Source of the DNA: Chrysochromulina parva
Lineage: Eukaryota; Haptophyta; Prymnesiales; Chrysochromulinaceae
NCBI GenBank assembly: GCA_002887195.1
Contig: PJAB01000034.1
Span: 1-56,625 of the forward strand
DNA length: 56,625 bases
Reading direction: 5' to 3'
Position 1 is the stretch's first letter, and each line of letters opens with the position of its first letter. Shown in pieces: positions 45,001-53,986 of this stretch. The translations under genes and the position numbers were made by a program. The notes below the pieces were generated by a model. The model saw nothing but the letters and a program-made list of their open reading frames with translations, was not told where the DNA came from and did not search any database.

Positions 45001-46901
45001 GTCATGGCCTGTCGCAGCACCGCACTCTGCCTCCGTGCCAGGGCCAAGGCCGCCTCCACATACCCCGCCGAGCCATCCTTCAGCTCCTTGATCTGGGCTC
45101 TCTGCACGAGCATCTCCCGCTTGACGTCGCCCATAAACGCGTGCAGGGCTTGTGTGAGCTGCGCCGCCTCGGCCGTAAACCCGAGTTGCATCTGCTGCTG
45201 CTGCTGCATCACCTGCTGCATCTCGCCCATCTGCTTCTTGAACGACTCCTCAGTGTCCGCGAGCGCCTTGACGTGCGCCGCCTCGGCGTCAACCAGCGAC
45301 TTGACGTGCGTCGCCTCGTTCTCGCTCATCAGCTTCTGCATGTCGCCCATCGCGGTGGCGTGCTGGTTCTGCATGTCGGTGATCACCGTCGCCTGCTTGT
45401 CCATGAGCTCCTGCATGCGAACCGTGTACGCAGTGAACTTGGTGTCCTGTTCCACGAGCGTGTCAGCGTTCAGCTTGATCTGTTTCTCGAGTTCGCCTTT
45501 GAGCTTCTTCATCTCCTCCGAGCTCTTGGTGTTCATCTCCGCCGAGATCGCAGCCACACGGTTGAGGCCATTGCGAACACGCGCCGTGCCCAGGTCGCCC
45601 GACCAGATGATACGGACCTCGGCTCCCGACGCCAGCTTCGTCGGAATGCCCTTAACTTCCGCTGCGTCATTGCGCGAGTCCTTGCAGAGCGCTTGCAGCT
45701 TCTTCTCGATGAGCTTCTCAGCGGGGAGCTTGATGCGGAGCACGAGCTTGATCAGCCCAGTGGCCTCCGTGTCCATCTCGGCACGCGGGATCACCATGAG
45801 CACATCATCGCCGAGCTCTGTGAGCACGGCCTCGAGCCCTTCGCCATCCTCGCGAAAACCCCGCTTGATGTTGAAAATACCCGCCTGGGGAGCGACGTAC
45901 ACCTCGAACGAGGCCTGCAGCTCCTCCGTTGATACGAGCTTCTTCATCTCCATCTTGATGCCGGCCGGGAGGCGAAGCAGATCGACCCCCTTCGCCGTCA
46001 GCTCGACCGTCTTGTCCGTGGGGTACACGGCCCATCCATCGTCACGCTCGGGTCCGCGAACTCCAATCGCCTGAAGAGCATCCTGCAGTGACTTCTTGAA
46101 CTCGGTGAACTGCTGATCCTGGGCGTCCTTGTCCTTAGGGTCCGCTTCCTCAGAGATGAACTCGGTCCGAAGCGCCATAATGAGCGCGTTGGTGACGTGA
46201 GGCAGTGCCCACGAGGCAAACCCTAGGGCCATGGCGTCCGCGCACCACTTGAGCTTCTCCTTGTGCCGATCCACGCTGCGCTCGAAGGAGATGTCGAACT
46301 CGCCCGCAGTGCCGGTGTCAAAGAGCCCCGCGATATACTTCTGCCATGGGAGGCTGAGCTCGACGCCTTGCGTCAAGTTGTGAATGCGCTGGTAGACGTC
46401 GAACATGTGAATGATCAGGGTGGCCAACGCACCGACGCATGCCGACTTGGGCATGACGAGCATAGCCTGCGTGTTCTGAAGGCCCTCCTTCATGAGGAAG
46501 AGGTCATTGTGCTTGAAGCCATCAAGAGACTTCTTCGATGTGATCTTGACAAGTGCAGTCGGCATCATCTCGATCGGCGAAGTCGTGAGGAACGCCTCGA
46601 GCTGCGGCTCCGCGCCGATCACCTTGATGGTGTTCGCGACGATGTTCTCGGACGTGTCGGTAATGCAGCCGCTGCGCGCAATCACGAGGTGCGATTCCCG
46701 AGTGTTGCATTTCTCCGATGTGGAGGGCGTAGATTCATTTGTCTTGTGCGCGGCCGGAGGTGACGATGAGAAGAGCGCGCGCTTGATTGGGCCACCAATG
46801 AGGATGGGTGGGGCGTCCTTCAGAGGGGTTGCGATCGCCATATCGGCAGTTTGAGCGCCAGGAGCAGGGTGCGACGCGGCCATGTTATCCGGAAGAGACA
46901 T
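38922..46901 (-). CDS. Retroelement ORF1: Gag-like, APE endonuclease, reverse transcriptase, RNase H
   Basis: 2659 aa. Residues 1-about 640 are Gag-like, with a coiled coil and poly-Gln (about 480-590). Residues about 690-1035 are basic and low complexity, with a hydrophobic and Cys-rich island (about 838-925). An APE-type endonuclease spans about 1039-1320: NVALWNAREF, LLEVMG, VVGDFNYV near 1213 and SDHAW near 1316. The reverse transcriptase is about 1590-1960: GKAVGYGGFSIELLI, LYVDLATFFPRI, and the catalytic YADD near 1858. RNase H lies at about 2455-2600 with the acidic residues in TLDGG, AELAAQLDAL, VFDATS and NEWVDVMCDK. All enzyme landmarks look intact. The 65 residues after RNase H are out of frame with the better continuation in ORF2. 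Confidence 0.88.
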   Translation of the reverse strand: MSLPDNMAASHPAPGAQTADMAIATPLKDAPPILIGGPIKRALFSSSPPAAHKTNESTPSTSEKCNTRESHLVIARSGCITDTSENIVANTIKVIGAEPQLEAFLTTSPIEMMPTALVKITSKKSLDGFKHNDLFLMKEGLQNTQAMLVMPKSACVGALATLIIHMFDVYQRIHNLTQGVELSLPWQKYIAGLFDTGTAGEFDISFERSVDRHKEKLKWCADAMALGFASWALPHVTNALIMALRTEFISEEADPKDKDAQDQQFTEFKKSLQDALQAIGVRGPERDDGWAVYPTDKTVELTAKGVDLLRLPAGIKMEMKKLVSTEELQASFEVYVAPQAGIFNIKRGFREDGEGLEAVLTELGDDVLMVIPRAEMDTEATGLIKLVLRIKLPAEKLIEKKLQALCKDSRNDAAEVKGIPTKLASGAEVRIIWSGDLGTARVRNGLNRVAAISAEMNTKSSEEMKKLKGELEKQIKLNADTLVEQDTKFTAYTVRMQELMDKQATVITDMQNQHATAMGDMQKLMSENEATHVKSLVDAEAAHVKALADTEESFKKQMGEMQQVMQQQQQMQLGFTAEAAQLTQALHAFMGDVKREMLVQRAQIKELKDGSAGYVEAALALARRQSAVLRQAMTMHERVTALATLARAGLPTSAIDKADGATFFATVGAEVHCEDDVLLNRDQEDGTVIGIRAGGCEHAAHGVERDSIGLVGKATADNRIGERGAATRDRACGDQLVAQGRRVTCRIGEERSSAPGFGRSKVGPRVSDVVESQRHTASTGALDGTPLGGILCVESMSMSMSTPLSTTKSRDATMVLGTARRDGHGKFGNAASSRRAFTRVIHATLVVLALSVGRCDASESTTACCATVGLRYDGMGTLNCYDTVALQCYGARQGSRFMHPLGTMAQLSTSCKDIGDVFWNCVRGRVAKPDPTPEPEVDLQYEPEPEPSPRWDLPNQQVHSRRRARPNTDSNGRRGGKSIACVRVPRSQRSPRPRWTAGTAYGTFADSGSSLRRRRHRWHFSRKAWKRRMRALRGNTVAEMFNVALWNAREFHADACPAREASRAKALWIMRRLQEEDVDVCFLLEVMGSQDAYTAGTFGLRAMAKKIGYVVRWMVGEGGSQREQRQSGESFTNGIAVLVKQATCTIERHVRLEERVLGVWIKGRGTKEQLQTRIAAVHGLHHSGASSFASQLQATYTWAADPSQTVKGCLVVGDFNYVAEEAWRSSRAVLNANDRAFRDYISQPGAEYVLPAASQPLVVWTRKGGDAGETSDSDDYGSMLDGAVTIGSECGWWRRTVVDFAFNSDGLATGSAKPLSDHAWVTFSREIPQLELRGEKRPRSALPRGDARAKDNYRDRVREGGAYEDLLSARGVMHATTEAVRSLRRVAELAAVEARRRWEECPLETAHRWRRWLQEAYAARHRGLAPHEVRGGLFNYHSRLWLIRERYEGAGDEVCWSKIIKRCRRCWTSANRRLVRRQQRDDKRLRELSLGIVEGKGSKDLAQVAMRAWKAIRPQRTSLAFDQFHPRDDVHSAPTLAADDPDAFLNGLAREGDRLVEGLSSTPAIIEAFKAFCKVFCPTYETLRGRDGGAWELTKELTFPVFLQVLKRVPRGKAVGYGGFSIELLIHADREIQRAFYDCLMADLRGGDFPPSWRKVIYVLLTKPPPSNPALISERREIALMAQDMKLIMHMVRATAYRLITGRLRSEQCGWLPGYGTVDAGLPLAAVIQQAQRQQQSLWILYVDLATFFPRIDREALTVAELLVGLPPQVIELVGQIYGAGRAVAAEAVECQFDTSIGLSASFRNHMGALMGEVLSPDRAKIILNTILWAIKLHVHGVQLFGFGEDEEGCIRAIASLAYADDWAGTFGSEVDLRRAWAIWSVWVPISGSKLGIKGKLKTVVTGVFRDGQGGECDIPDPQLVTLDGVRVPTLSRSEAYKHLGVLRVAMGGDEAAADSLKKQLRVAIGRVARMHKPSRRDMILVSNGLFQGLAGFKCSTVYYPFEWMEAIEKEWRGMFNKKARRDATTPVCLLYEGGGGAAGGRRHLWAIGCASFYVSFTRALADTADTSQRAAARSALALSLSRWGAQGDPRLFSWRHLTSALERQLRGRRRYLGETFMFISSLLQGDKPPGENWRWVRSPASCDPLHEGRPHFRSLESIPLFEPEQRGGLGIEPAPRLLDARIRVAGQLYAWGAMHEGPRLMSFEEARRLYPWLTAGARAKWDRTVAGVEERLDVGAVPEREAYRAWDQRGLCVGGGGVGLEGGGLSSTVMTDAENVPKLQGAIRQALGELKRGVAPTPVDWESALRNAFPGIKRPEAEEWCVGGGDIQADARGGRVFCDIDSAEEPRGGEASWLCRSDVDDQGFLEGWMERACELRSQFIFDTEGYLCSRDGWRLDHRQLAQLDPAVQIVARARLALGDVEVFPGDGNKRQATHVQLAAQRNLWEKITTWSARIKATRIYTLDGGWREVKTEGGTVKIATRAAIDHEGHVLGGRICEEDVNEDNYIAELAAQLDALTDATVRGTDERVIMVFDATSPVRAMLRFGRLGARARGDRLAAELLEHFERLRRRVAALVLLWQTSHVGEPVNEWVDVMCDKFGVDDDYPIPRGRSLSSRAYGTGSSAGSQRLGRPSCSGRERLVPFVSRVRERTAADVGGSR

Positions 46902-46930
46902 TAATCAAGGGGGACGAGGGTTCGTCCCCT

Positions 46931-46944
46931 GCTGTTTTCAATAA
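46931..46944 (+). repeat. Target-site duplication, right copy
   Basis: GCTGTTTTCAATAA, 14/14 identical to the left copy at 37412-37425; it lies 29 bp upstream of the ORF1 ATG on the element strand. Confidence 0.9.
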
Positions 46945-47307
46945 TTAAGCCGGACCTACACGTCGTTTCGGAGGGGAATGACGCTTTGACGCTTGTTTGC
47001 CTGGGTACCCCCCCTCGCACGTGTGCGCTGCCGTCAAAAGCGTGTTTCACTTAAGACTTATTTACTGGAGGGGAGCCGCGGCCGCGGCGGAAGTTGTGGC
47101 GGCGGCGGTGCGGGTGGCGGCGGCAGTGCCGGTGGTGGTGGGGGCGGAGAGGGCGGCGGCGCGCAGGGGGCGGGCGGCTGCCGCGGCGAGGGCGGAGGAG
47201 GAGAGTGCGGCGGCGGCCGCATTGGCGGCGGCCGCGTTGGCGGCGGTGTGGGCGTCGGTGCCGGAGGGCGGGGGCGGGACGACGAAGGCACCGACTCATC
47301 AACCGCG
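46945..47307. other. 3' flank of the WD40 gene, GC-rich
   Basis: Between the retroelement and the WD40/coiled-coil stop. At about 47085-47280 the sequence is GGC/GGT-rich and would encode polyproline on the minus strand (stop 47058) if read in another frame than the WD40 gene; see findings. Confidence 0.5.
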
Positions 47308-50300
47308 TCACCGCTTTGGAGGCGGCGCACGCGCGCGCGCGCGCGCTGCCTGCTCGACGAGCCGCTTCTCCTTCTCCTTCGTCATCTGCTCCTCGTCTTC
47401 GCTCTCGGCGAACTCATCGTCCTCGCTCACCCAAGAATCGAGCCTCTCCACCGCCACCTCGGCACCAAATTGGCATACGACCTCATCAACGAGAGTCCCG
47501 AAACAGCCCAGCAGTGCGAGCTCCACGCGCACGAGCTTGGCGCTCTCCTCCGCCACCACCGCCTTCTCAATCGACCACAGGAAAGGCTCGAGTGGCGTCG
47601 GCTCCGCACTCTCGAGTGCCTCGTCCACAATCCCCCACGCGGTCGTCCTCATAAAGTCGATGATGTTCTTGTGCTCCGAGAGCGCACCTGCCTGGTCCCG
47701 GCCCAGGTAAAAGTGCGGCGAGAAGATGCGCTGCTCAATAGGTACGGCGCCGATGCGAGCGGAGCCCGTACGCACCGCGAGCAGCTCGGAACGCCGATGG
47801 TCGGTGGGCGGCTGCAGGTAGTACACGAAGACGCCGGAAGCCTTGTGCTGGGGCACGGCGGACGAGCAGCCGACGGCGATGCGCTTGCCATCGGAGGTGA
47901 CGGCGAGTGAGTCGAGTGAAACGCTCATGTCACGACCGAGAGGTCGGATGGGGGGACGTACCTGCACGCCGGAGCCGAGGCTATAGATGCGCACTGCATT
48001 GTCGAGGAGCAGAAAGACGTAGTCGGTGCCGGGTAGGTCGAGGTACGACGAGACGACCATTTTGACCGGCCTCTCGGCCTGCTTCCCCTGTTGCTTGAGC
48101 AGCACTCTCGTCTGTGCATCCCATCCACCTTGATCCCCCAAAGGGATAGTCACCTTGAGCTTCAGAAACTCGCGCTGTCCTTTGGTGACGCTCAGCTGCT
48201 GGATGCGCATGTGCGGGCCCTCCGGCAGGTTATCAAAGAGAGTGAGGGTCACGAGGACTGAGCTCGTCGGGTTGAGGCAGGCGGTGATGAGAGAGCCCTT
48301 GACCCTCTTGTGCGCGTACCGGCACGACGCGTGGCGTAACAGCGTGCCGCGATTGTCACGGTCGACGATGGTCATCTCGCACGTGTGATTCTCCTCTATC
48401 GGGTCACCGTAGAAGCTGCGCACCGTGCCATCGTCGAGCCGTTGCGTGCGCCACGGCCGCTCAGGCAGTAGCTTCAAGTGGGCGTTGACGAGCCAGTCGT
48501 GCTCTCGCGACGCACTCGCGAACGCATCCGAGTAGCCGGTGATGTTGCCCGCACTCCGGGGAGCTGGTTCCGGCTCCTTGCCCTTCTTGCCCTTGGGCGC
48601 GAGCGCAACGGAGTCTCCGATGGCGCCACGCTGCAGGCCGGCGGGAGGGAAGTGGACTTGCTCTGTGCTCGGCTCGGCGGCGTTTAGGCGCACCGTGAGG
48701 CCGAGCTGCATGGACTTGGCCGGACGGAACCATCCGTAGTCGGAGTAGTTCTCCTTGCGGTACGGCCACTCTAGCAGCAAGCCGAGCTCGTCGACGGTGA
48801 TCATGAGCGAGTTGTTGTGCACGAAGCCGACGAACACGAGGGGCGCCGGGTGGCCGGTGAAGTACTCGCGTGAGATGAGAGAAGCAGGGAAGAGCGGTGC
48901 CAACGTCTCTCCTGGGCCTCCTCGCTCGCGCGAGCTCGGGCGCGGGCCGCCGCTCTTGGCGCGCTCCTTGCCGCGACCGGCGCGAGCCGCGGCAGCCTCA
49001 GCGGCGTCGGGCTTCTCGCCGACCCTGCGCCTGGCGAGCACCTCCGCGGCCTCCTCTTCGGTGCCAAGGGGCAAGGGGCGGCAGACAGGCGCGGAGTACA
49101 CTGAGCGCTCGGCCCCTGGCCGGTTGCACTTGGCAAGCAGCCCGCCGCGCATCGCCACGACAAAGGCGGGCTGCGTGCCCATGAGTGTGAACGACGGATG
49201 GAACTCGGCTACCAAAGGGTATACCTCATCCAATTCGCGCTTGGGCCCTGCGGGCCGCAGTGCCGACGCAGCCACCACCTGGTTGGTGGCAGCGGCGGCG
49301 GCGCGCCTGGCCTCAGCTTCAGTGTCCTTGGGCGTCGGGACGGCGGCCGTCCCCTTCTTGGGCGGCGATGGCGGGGCTTGAGGCAGTGCGTCGGGTGCAG
49401 CATTCTCTGCCTTCTTGCGGCCTGATCCGAAGAAGCCGCCCGTCTTTTTGGTGGCCGGCTGCAGCGGCTGCGGCATCGGCGCCTCGGCAACATCACGCCC
49501 CGGGTTTCCTTTTCGGGGCGAGGAAGGCGGCAGTGTCTCCCCGAGTGAGGAGAGGGCTTTGCCGCTGAGGGCGCGGGCGCGGGCCGCAGCCTCTTCCATC
49601 GCCGCGTCATCAATCATCAACTCGGCTTTGACCAGGTGAGTGCGAGCGAGCACTTCGACCAGCAGATGCGGCCGCCGCTGCTCCCCCGACCCGCTCACCT
49701 TTGCCGACTGGCCCACAACCTGGTCGGAGAGCTTCTTGGGCAGCGCCCCTTCCCAAGCCTCTTGCGAGTTCTCATTCGCAACTTGCATGGCATTCGCCGC
49801 CTCGGCCCAAGCGACCTGCGCCGTCTCGAGCGCCTTGGCGGCACCCTCTTTCTGTTGGGCCTCAGGCGTACTCAACTCCTGCGCCTTTTCCTGCGCCTCG
49901 AGATAGGCCACCTGAGACCAGAAGGCTGTAGCTCGATGCTGCGCAAGCCCCACCAGAGAGTTGACCATGCCGGTGACCGACCAGACCCTAATGAAGCCCG
50001 CCGCGTCGGTGGTGAGCACCTCGGACGAGTCGAACGACCATCGCACGCTAAGCACGTCATTCGGCCGGTCGCACGCAACCCGAGGGATCCGGCGGATCAA
50101 CTCCGCGCCCGGCCGGCGCTCGGCGCAGTGGTAGATGAGCAGCCCGCCGCCGCGCGTGCCAACGGCGAGCATATGGCACTTGGGAGTGAACTGCACGGCC
50201 GTCGGCTGCTGCGACGGCTCGCCAGCCTCGGCAAGAAAGCTCTCGATCAGCTCGGTCCCCGCCCAGTACGCCCCCTCCTTGTCAAGGAAGACCTCTCGAA

Positions 50301-50839
50301 TCGTCTTGGAACATTTTGGAAGATCGGGCGCGTCCGACATGGGAATGATCACCACGCCACCCTGACCGTCATCCGAGTCCACGTCGTCCGAGGAGGAGGA
50401 GGAGTCGGCATCGTGGATAGTCTTGCGCGGCCGGCGGCCACGCCACTTGGTCGTCAGGGGCGCATGGTGCTTATGAATCTTGGACGGGAGCTGCGATCTC
50501 GAACGCGCCATGTCGTTGTACATGCGTGGGAGCTCCGCCGCTGGCTCGGCGTCGAGCAAGCCGCCCGCCGCTACGCGCCCTATCGAGCGTAGCAGGATGC
50601 GCCGGGCGAGGCTCGAGCACAAATCTCGCTCCGCCAGCGCCTGCCGACACGCCGCATTCGTCTCCTCGCGTACCAGATCCGTCAGCATGCGCGTGGCGAC
50701 CTTATTCACGCTCGTGGGGTCGACCACCGCCTCCTCTCGCAATCTCGCTTTCTCCGCCGAGCGCGCGATGGCGACTGCGAATTCCACATCGGCCTTCACG
50801 TCCTCGGCCTCGTCCTCACCATCTGCGCCGTCCTCGTCT

Positions 50840-50883
<44 letters not shown>

Positions 50884-51912
50884 CTCCGAGCTCGAGCTTC
50901 GCCGTTCAGCAGCCTTGGCCTTCGCAATCTCCCTCGCAATCTCCCTCCTTTGGCGCGCCTCGCTCGCCAGCCGGCGCTCAAGCGCCTTGTGCGAGCGCTC
51001 CCAGTTGGCGTATTCCTGCCGGAGTTGCGCCTCGTCGGGGCCATGCTCGCCTGCGCTGCTGATCTGCCCGATCATCTCACTGACGAGGTCGTTCGCCACC
51101 GAGCGCGACACCTTAACAGCTTCCAGCTGCTCCGTCTTGTAGGTCTGCGGTCCCAGCCAGCCAGAGTACCCGCGCCCACCCGCGCCCTTACGGTTTTCGG
51201 CCAGGCTCAGCGTGAACGCCTTCTGGCGCGCGTGCAGCGACGCCTGCTGTTGCTCGAGGGTGGCCGCGTACGCACGGCGCACCTCCGTAGCGCTCTCGAG
51301 CGGGTGCACGTGGCTCGGATCTTCGTCAGTGTCGGCCAGCTCCGCCTCGCCGCCGCTTGCCGCGCCCGCCGCTGCCTTGCCGTCCAGGCCGCCCTCCTCG
51401 CCCACACCATCGGCCGACGAGTCGTGCGCGATGGCCGTGGCCGCCGCAAGCTTGTCCTTGTGCTTACGGGCCAGCTCGGTGCGCCGCGCCTCGAGCGCCT
51501 GCACCTGCCGTTCCAGATCGAGGCGCTGCTCGTTGAGCGTTTGGCGATCAAGTTGCTCCTTCAACCGCTGCTCCGACAGCTGCTGCTTGCGCCGCGCCAT
51601 CGTCAGCTCAGCACCGCGCGCCTCCTGATCCTCGACTCCTGCGTCTGGCTTGACCGAGGTACTAGTACGTGGCGGCCGCGCGACGGCGTAGGAGCGCAGC
51701 ACGTCCTCGGGCAGCGAAGAGCCCCCCGCACCACCGACACCAATGCCTGCTACGAGCGCAGCCTCACCCTTGCTGAGCGACGCCACACGCGCCTTGTAGT
51801 GCGCTGCCTGCGCCTCCAGTGCCTCGGTGCGCTTAGCGACCTCAAGCTGCTTTTCACGCGTCGCCGCGAGCTCGCGCTGAGCTGCAATGCGTTCTGCATC
51901 GAGATCCGCCAT
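47308..51912 (-). CDS. WD40 and coiled-coil protein, unknown
   Basis: 1534 aa from ATG 51912 (MADLDAERIAAQ). Residues about 1-150 are a long charged coiled coil (AATREKQLEVAKRTEALEAQ). An acidic (DE)n run lies near 350. A first propeller part has VQFTPKCHMLAVGTRGGGLLIY and VRWSFDSSEVLTTDAAGFIRVWSV (about 610-690). A second follows after a Ser/Pro-rich linker (LVFVGFVHNNSLMITVDELGLLLEWPY; ITACLNPTSSVLVTLTLFDN; SLDSLAVTSDGKRIAVGC). The C-terminus is acidic then basic. The coiled coil plus split propeller suits axonemal or ciliary WDR proteins (inference). The last codons (ARARARAPPPKR) sit on a (GC)n run, so the end may shift. Confidence 0.6.
47329..47346. repeat. (CG)n dinucleotide run
   Basis: About eight CG units just inside the 3' end of the WD40 gene, encoding RARARA. 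A one-step change would move the reading frame into the polyproline frame below. Confidence 0.85.
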
Positions 51913-52296
51913 TGTTATTGATTGACCGCACACAAATTATTGATGTCAATGGTGCCAATGTGCGCTGCACGCCGTTGCTGGTGCCCCAAGTCGCCACCCT
52001 CGACGGCCGGACCCCTCTACTCTTCATCATGTGAAAAGACGTCTATGAAAGGAAAGTTGAGCGCCGTATTGGTGATTTGAAGCATGAATATCGCAGGAGA
52101 GAACAGCCGACAACCGACAACGCGGAACACTGACAACGAATCTACATGTAACTTGTCTCCTAACTTGTCGGAGACAACCAATCGAAGACAACCTGCTCGA
52201 GATACAATTCTCAATTGTCAATTGTCAATTGTACGATAATCCGTAACTGTAAGTCGAATCCATGTCCGGATACAATTACTTGGAGCAACTCTTGTG
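51913..52296. promoter_or_regulatory. Interval between two minus-strand genes
   Basis: 384 bp serving as the 3' flank of the ankyrin gene and promoter of the WD40 gene. It contains an 8-bp stem TTGTCTCC/GGAGACAA with a 9-nt loop (52153-52177) and a triple TCAATTG repeat (52211-52231). It is clearly AT-richer than the genes. Confidence 0.5.
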
Positions 52297-53592
52297 TCAC
52301 AAGACTTGAACGACTTCCTCCTTCTGCCGATTGCGATTCTCGGTCCGCGGCGAAGTCAACGAATCGAACATGTCGCAGAAGTCGCGATCGAGGGGGGGCT
52401 CGCCCGTCGCCTTGTCCTCCGAGACAGCACTCCTATCAGAGGTGGGCGCGCTGACGTTTCGAGAATAACGCGTGGCCAGCTCCTGCTGCTTCGTCGCCAT
52501 CTCATCGCAGAGCAACTTGTAAACTGCGCGCTGGTTGCAGAGCAGGGCAAGGTCGGCAGCGGTACGATTGTCCTTATCCTTAAAGGTGACGTTGGCACCC
52601 GCGTCGATGAGCAGCCGGCAGCACTCGATCGCGCCGCGTGCGGCCGCCCAGTGGAGAGGTCGACGATCTCTGTCCTTGTCGAGCCTGTTCGGGTTTGCAT
52701 GGGTCCCAAGCGCCTTGTCGAGGATCTTTTTGAGCTCTCGGGGCTGGTTGAGTGCGCAGTGTAGGGAGAGCGCGTCGTGCATCATCGCACCGCTCATGGG
52801 CTTTGGATCCACCTCAGCCGGCCCGTACGTGAGAAAGTAGTACACGTCCATCGCGCCATACGCCTCGGCGAGCTCTGCCGCAGTCTGGCCGCTGGCATTG
52901 AGGGCGGCGTCATCAGCACCCGCGCGCCGGAGCTCCTGCACACAGTGCATGTGGCCGCGTGCGGCTGCCCAGTGCAGAGGGTAGCGGTCGCCGTCCCGAT
53001 CGCGCGTCATCACCGCCTGCTTGTCCGCAACGGTCACGCTCTTCAGCTGCGATAGCTGGTCCAGTGCGGCGTGCAGCGAGAGGGCGGCGATGCCCTCGAA
53101 GACCTTTTTCGGATCGCGGTGCTCGGGTCCGCGGTTAGTATAATAGAACGTATTCGCCAAGTCACTTACCGTAGAGAGCACCTGGCGCGCCGAGCGCATC
53201 GATGCAAGATTGGTCGATGTCGATGTGGACGGGCTCTTGGCCTTGCCCGGTGAGTTGGACAACTTGCCAGTGTCCAGGACAGGGCTCTTGCCCGGTGAGC
53301 TGGACAACTTGCCCTGCCCCTCGGGTGGCGCCGGTAGATCCGGGAGATAGATTCGCGGGCGATGGACAGCGGCGTGTGCGCGCATCTCTTGCTCGTGATG
53401 CTGCTCGTGCTGCTGCTGCTCGGACGACATGATACGTGTTCGGTACGCCATGGCGGAAGACATCTCGTCTTCCTGCGGCGTGGATTTGGTCTGCTTCTCG
53501 TCGTTCACGGGCTGCTCAATTTTGACCGTCTCCTTCTCCTCGACTTTGACGCTGAGGTCGACCACTGCATCGGAACTTTGGTTTGCACCCAT
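52297..53592 (-). CDS. Ankyrin-repeat protein with likely N-myristoylation signal
   Basis: 431 aa from ATG 53592. The start MGANQSSD fits the N-myristoyltransferase rule (Gly2, Ser6), suggesting membrane attachment. A disordered, Gln/His and SSPGK-repeat region follows (about 15-125). Two ankyrin groups occupy about 150-370. Each begins with a helix (ALSLHAALDQLSQLKSV / ALSLHCALNQPRELKKI) and has RPLHWAAARG and AAARGHMHCVQEL; the second group repeats the layout of the first, so the region duplicated as a block. The tail is charged. No catalytic domain; probably a scaffold tied to a membrane. Confidence 0.78.
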   Translation of the reverse strand: MGANQSSDAVVDLSVKVEEKETVKIEQPVNDEKQTKSTPQEDEMSSAMAYRTRIMSSEQQQHEQHHEQEMRAHAAVHRPRIYLPDLPAPPEGQGKLSSSPGKSPVLDTGKLSNSPGKAKSPSTSTSTNLASMRSARQVLSTVSDLANTFYYTNRGPEHRDPKKVFEGIAALSLHAALDQLSQLKSVTVADKQAVMTRDRDGDRYPLHWAAARGHMHCVQELRRAGADDAALNASGQTAAELAEAYGAMDVYYFLTYGPAEVDPKPMSGAMMHDALSLHCALNQPRELKKILDKALGTHANPNRLDKDRDRRPLHWAAARGAIECCRLLIDAGANVTFKDKDNRTAADLALLCNQRAVYKLLCDEMATKQQELATRYSRNVSAPTSDRSAVSEDKATGEPPLDRDFCDMFDSLTSPRTENRNRQKEEVVQVL

Positions 53593-53820
53593 GGGAGACG
53601 CCCTTTCGCGAACACAACAGCTCCAAAAACTTCAGCGCGCTTGCTGCGCGTCAGGTTTGAGATTCGTTTGCAGGAATCCTAGAGGAATCCGTACATATAT
53701 AGTAAAAGGTCGGCCAACAAAAGTGTTGAGACCTTCGGCTCATTTCGCCTAATTCGACGAAGTCCGGGTGTTCCACAGCTATTTCCGGAAACCGGAAGTT
53801 TGCAAAGTTGACGAGACGCC

Positions 53821-53875
<55 letters not shown>

Positions 53876-53986
53876 TCCGACGCGAGAGCAGAATTTAGAT
53901 ACGCACGGCGGAGGGAAACAGGATGTCAGCATGATGAACAGGCTCCCTGCCCCCCGCCCCCCGCTTTTTGCACGCGACTAAATGCT
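53593..53986. other. Upstream of the ankyrin gene, with a (GTGC)n microsatellite
   Basis: 394 bp. (GTGC)n at about 53822-53876, roughly 13 units with few interruptions, sits about 230 bp upstream of the ankyrin ATG. The rest shows no feature. Confidence 0.6.
53822..53876. repeat. (GTGC)n microsatellite
   Basis: About thirteen tandem GTGC units on the plus strand, ending in GTCCGACGC. Confidence 0.9.

Larger units (their letters stand above)
37426..46930 (-). mobile_element. Full-length non-LTR retrotransposon with chromodomain
   Basis: 9505 bp element on the minus strand, bounded by 14-bp direct repeats. Its 5' end lies 29 bp before the first ATG (46901) and its 3' end is a (TTAC)n tail on the element strand, both features of target-primed LINE insertion. 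It encodes a 2659-aa Gag-like/APE endonuclease/RT/RNase H ORF and a second frame with a chromodomain. No LTRs are present. The perfect flanking repeats, intact 8-kb ORF and clean microsatellite tail mean it inserted recently, between the convergent channel and WD40 genes. The endonuclease plus RNase H layout points to the R1/I/Jockey-like or Dualen-like groups; the exact clade needs a tree. Confidence 0.88.

Noticed and set aside
37426..46930. LTR retrotransposon
   Set aside because: No long terminal repeats flank the element; the ends are 14-bp target-site repeats and a tetranucleotide tail, and the endonuclease is APE-type rather than an integrase.
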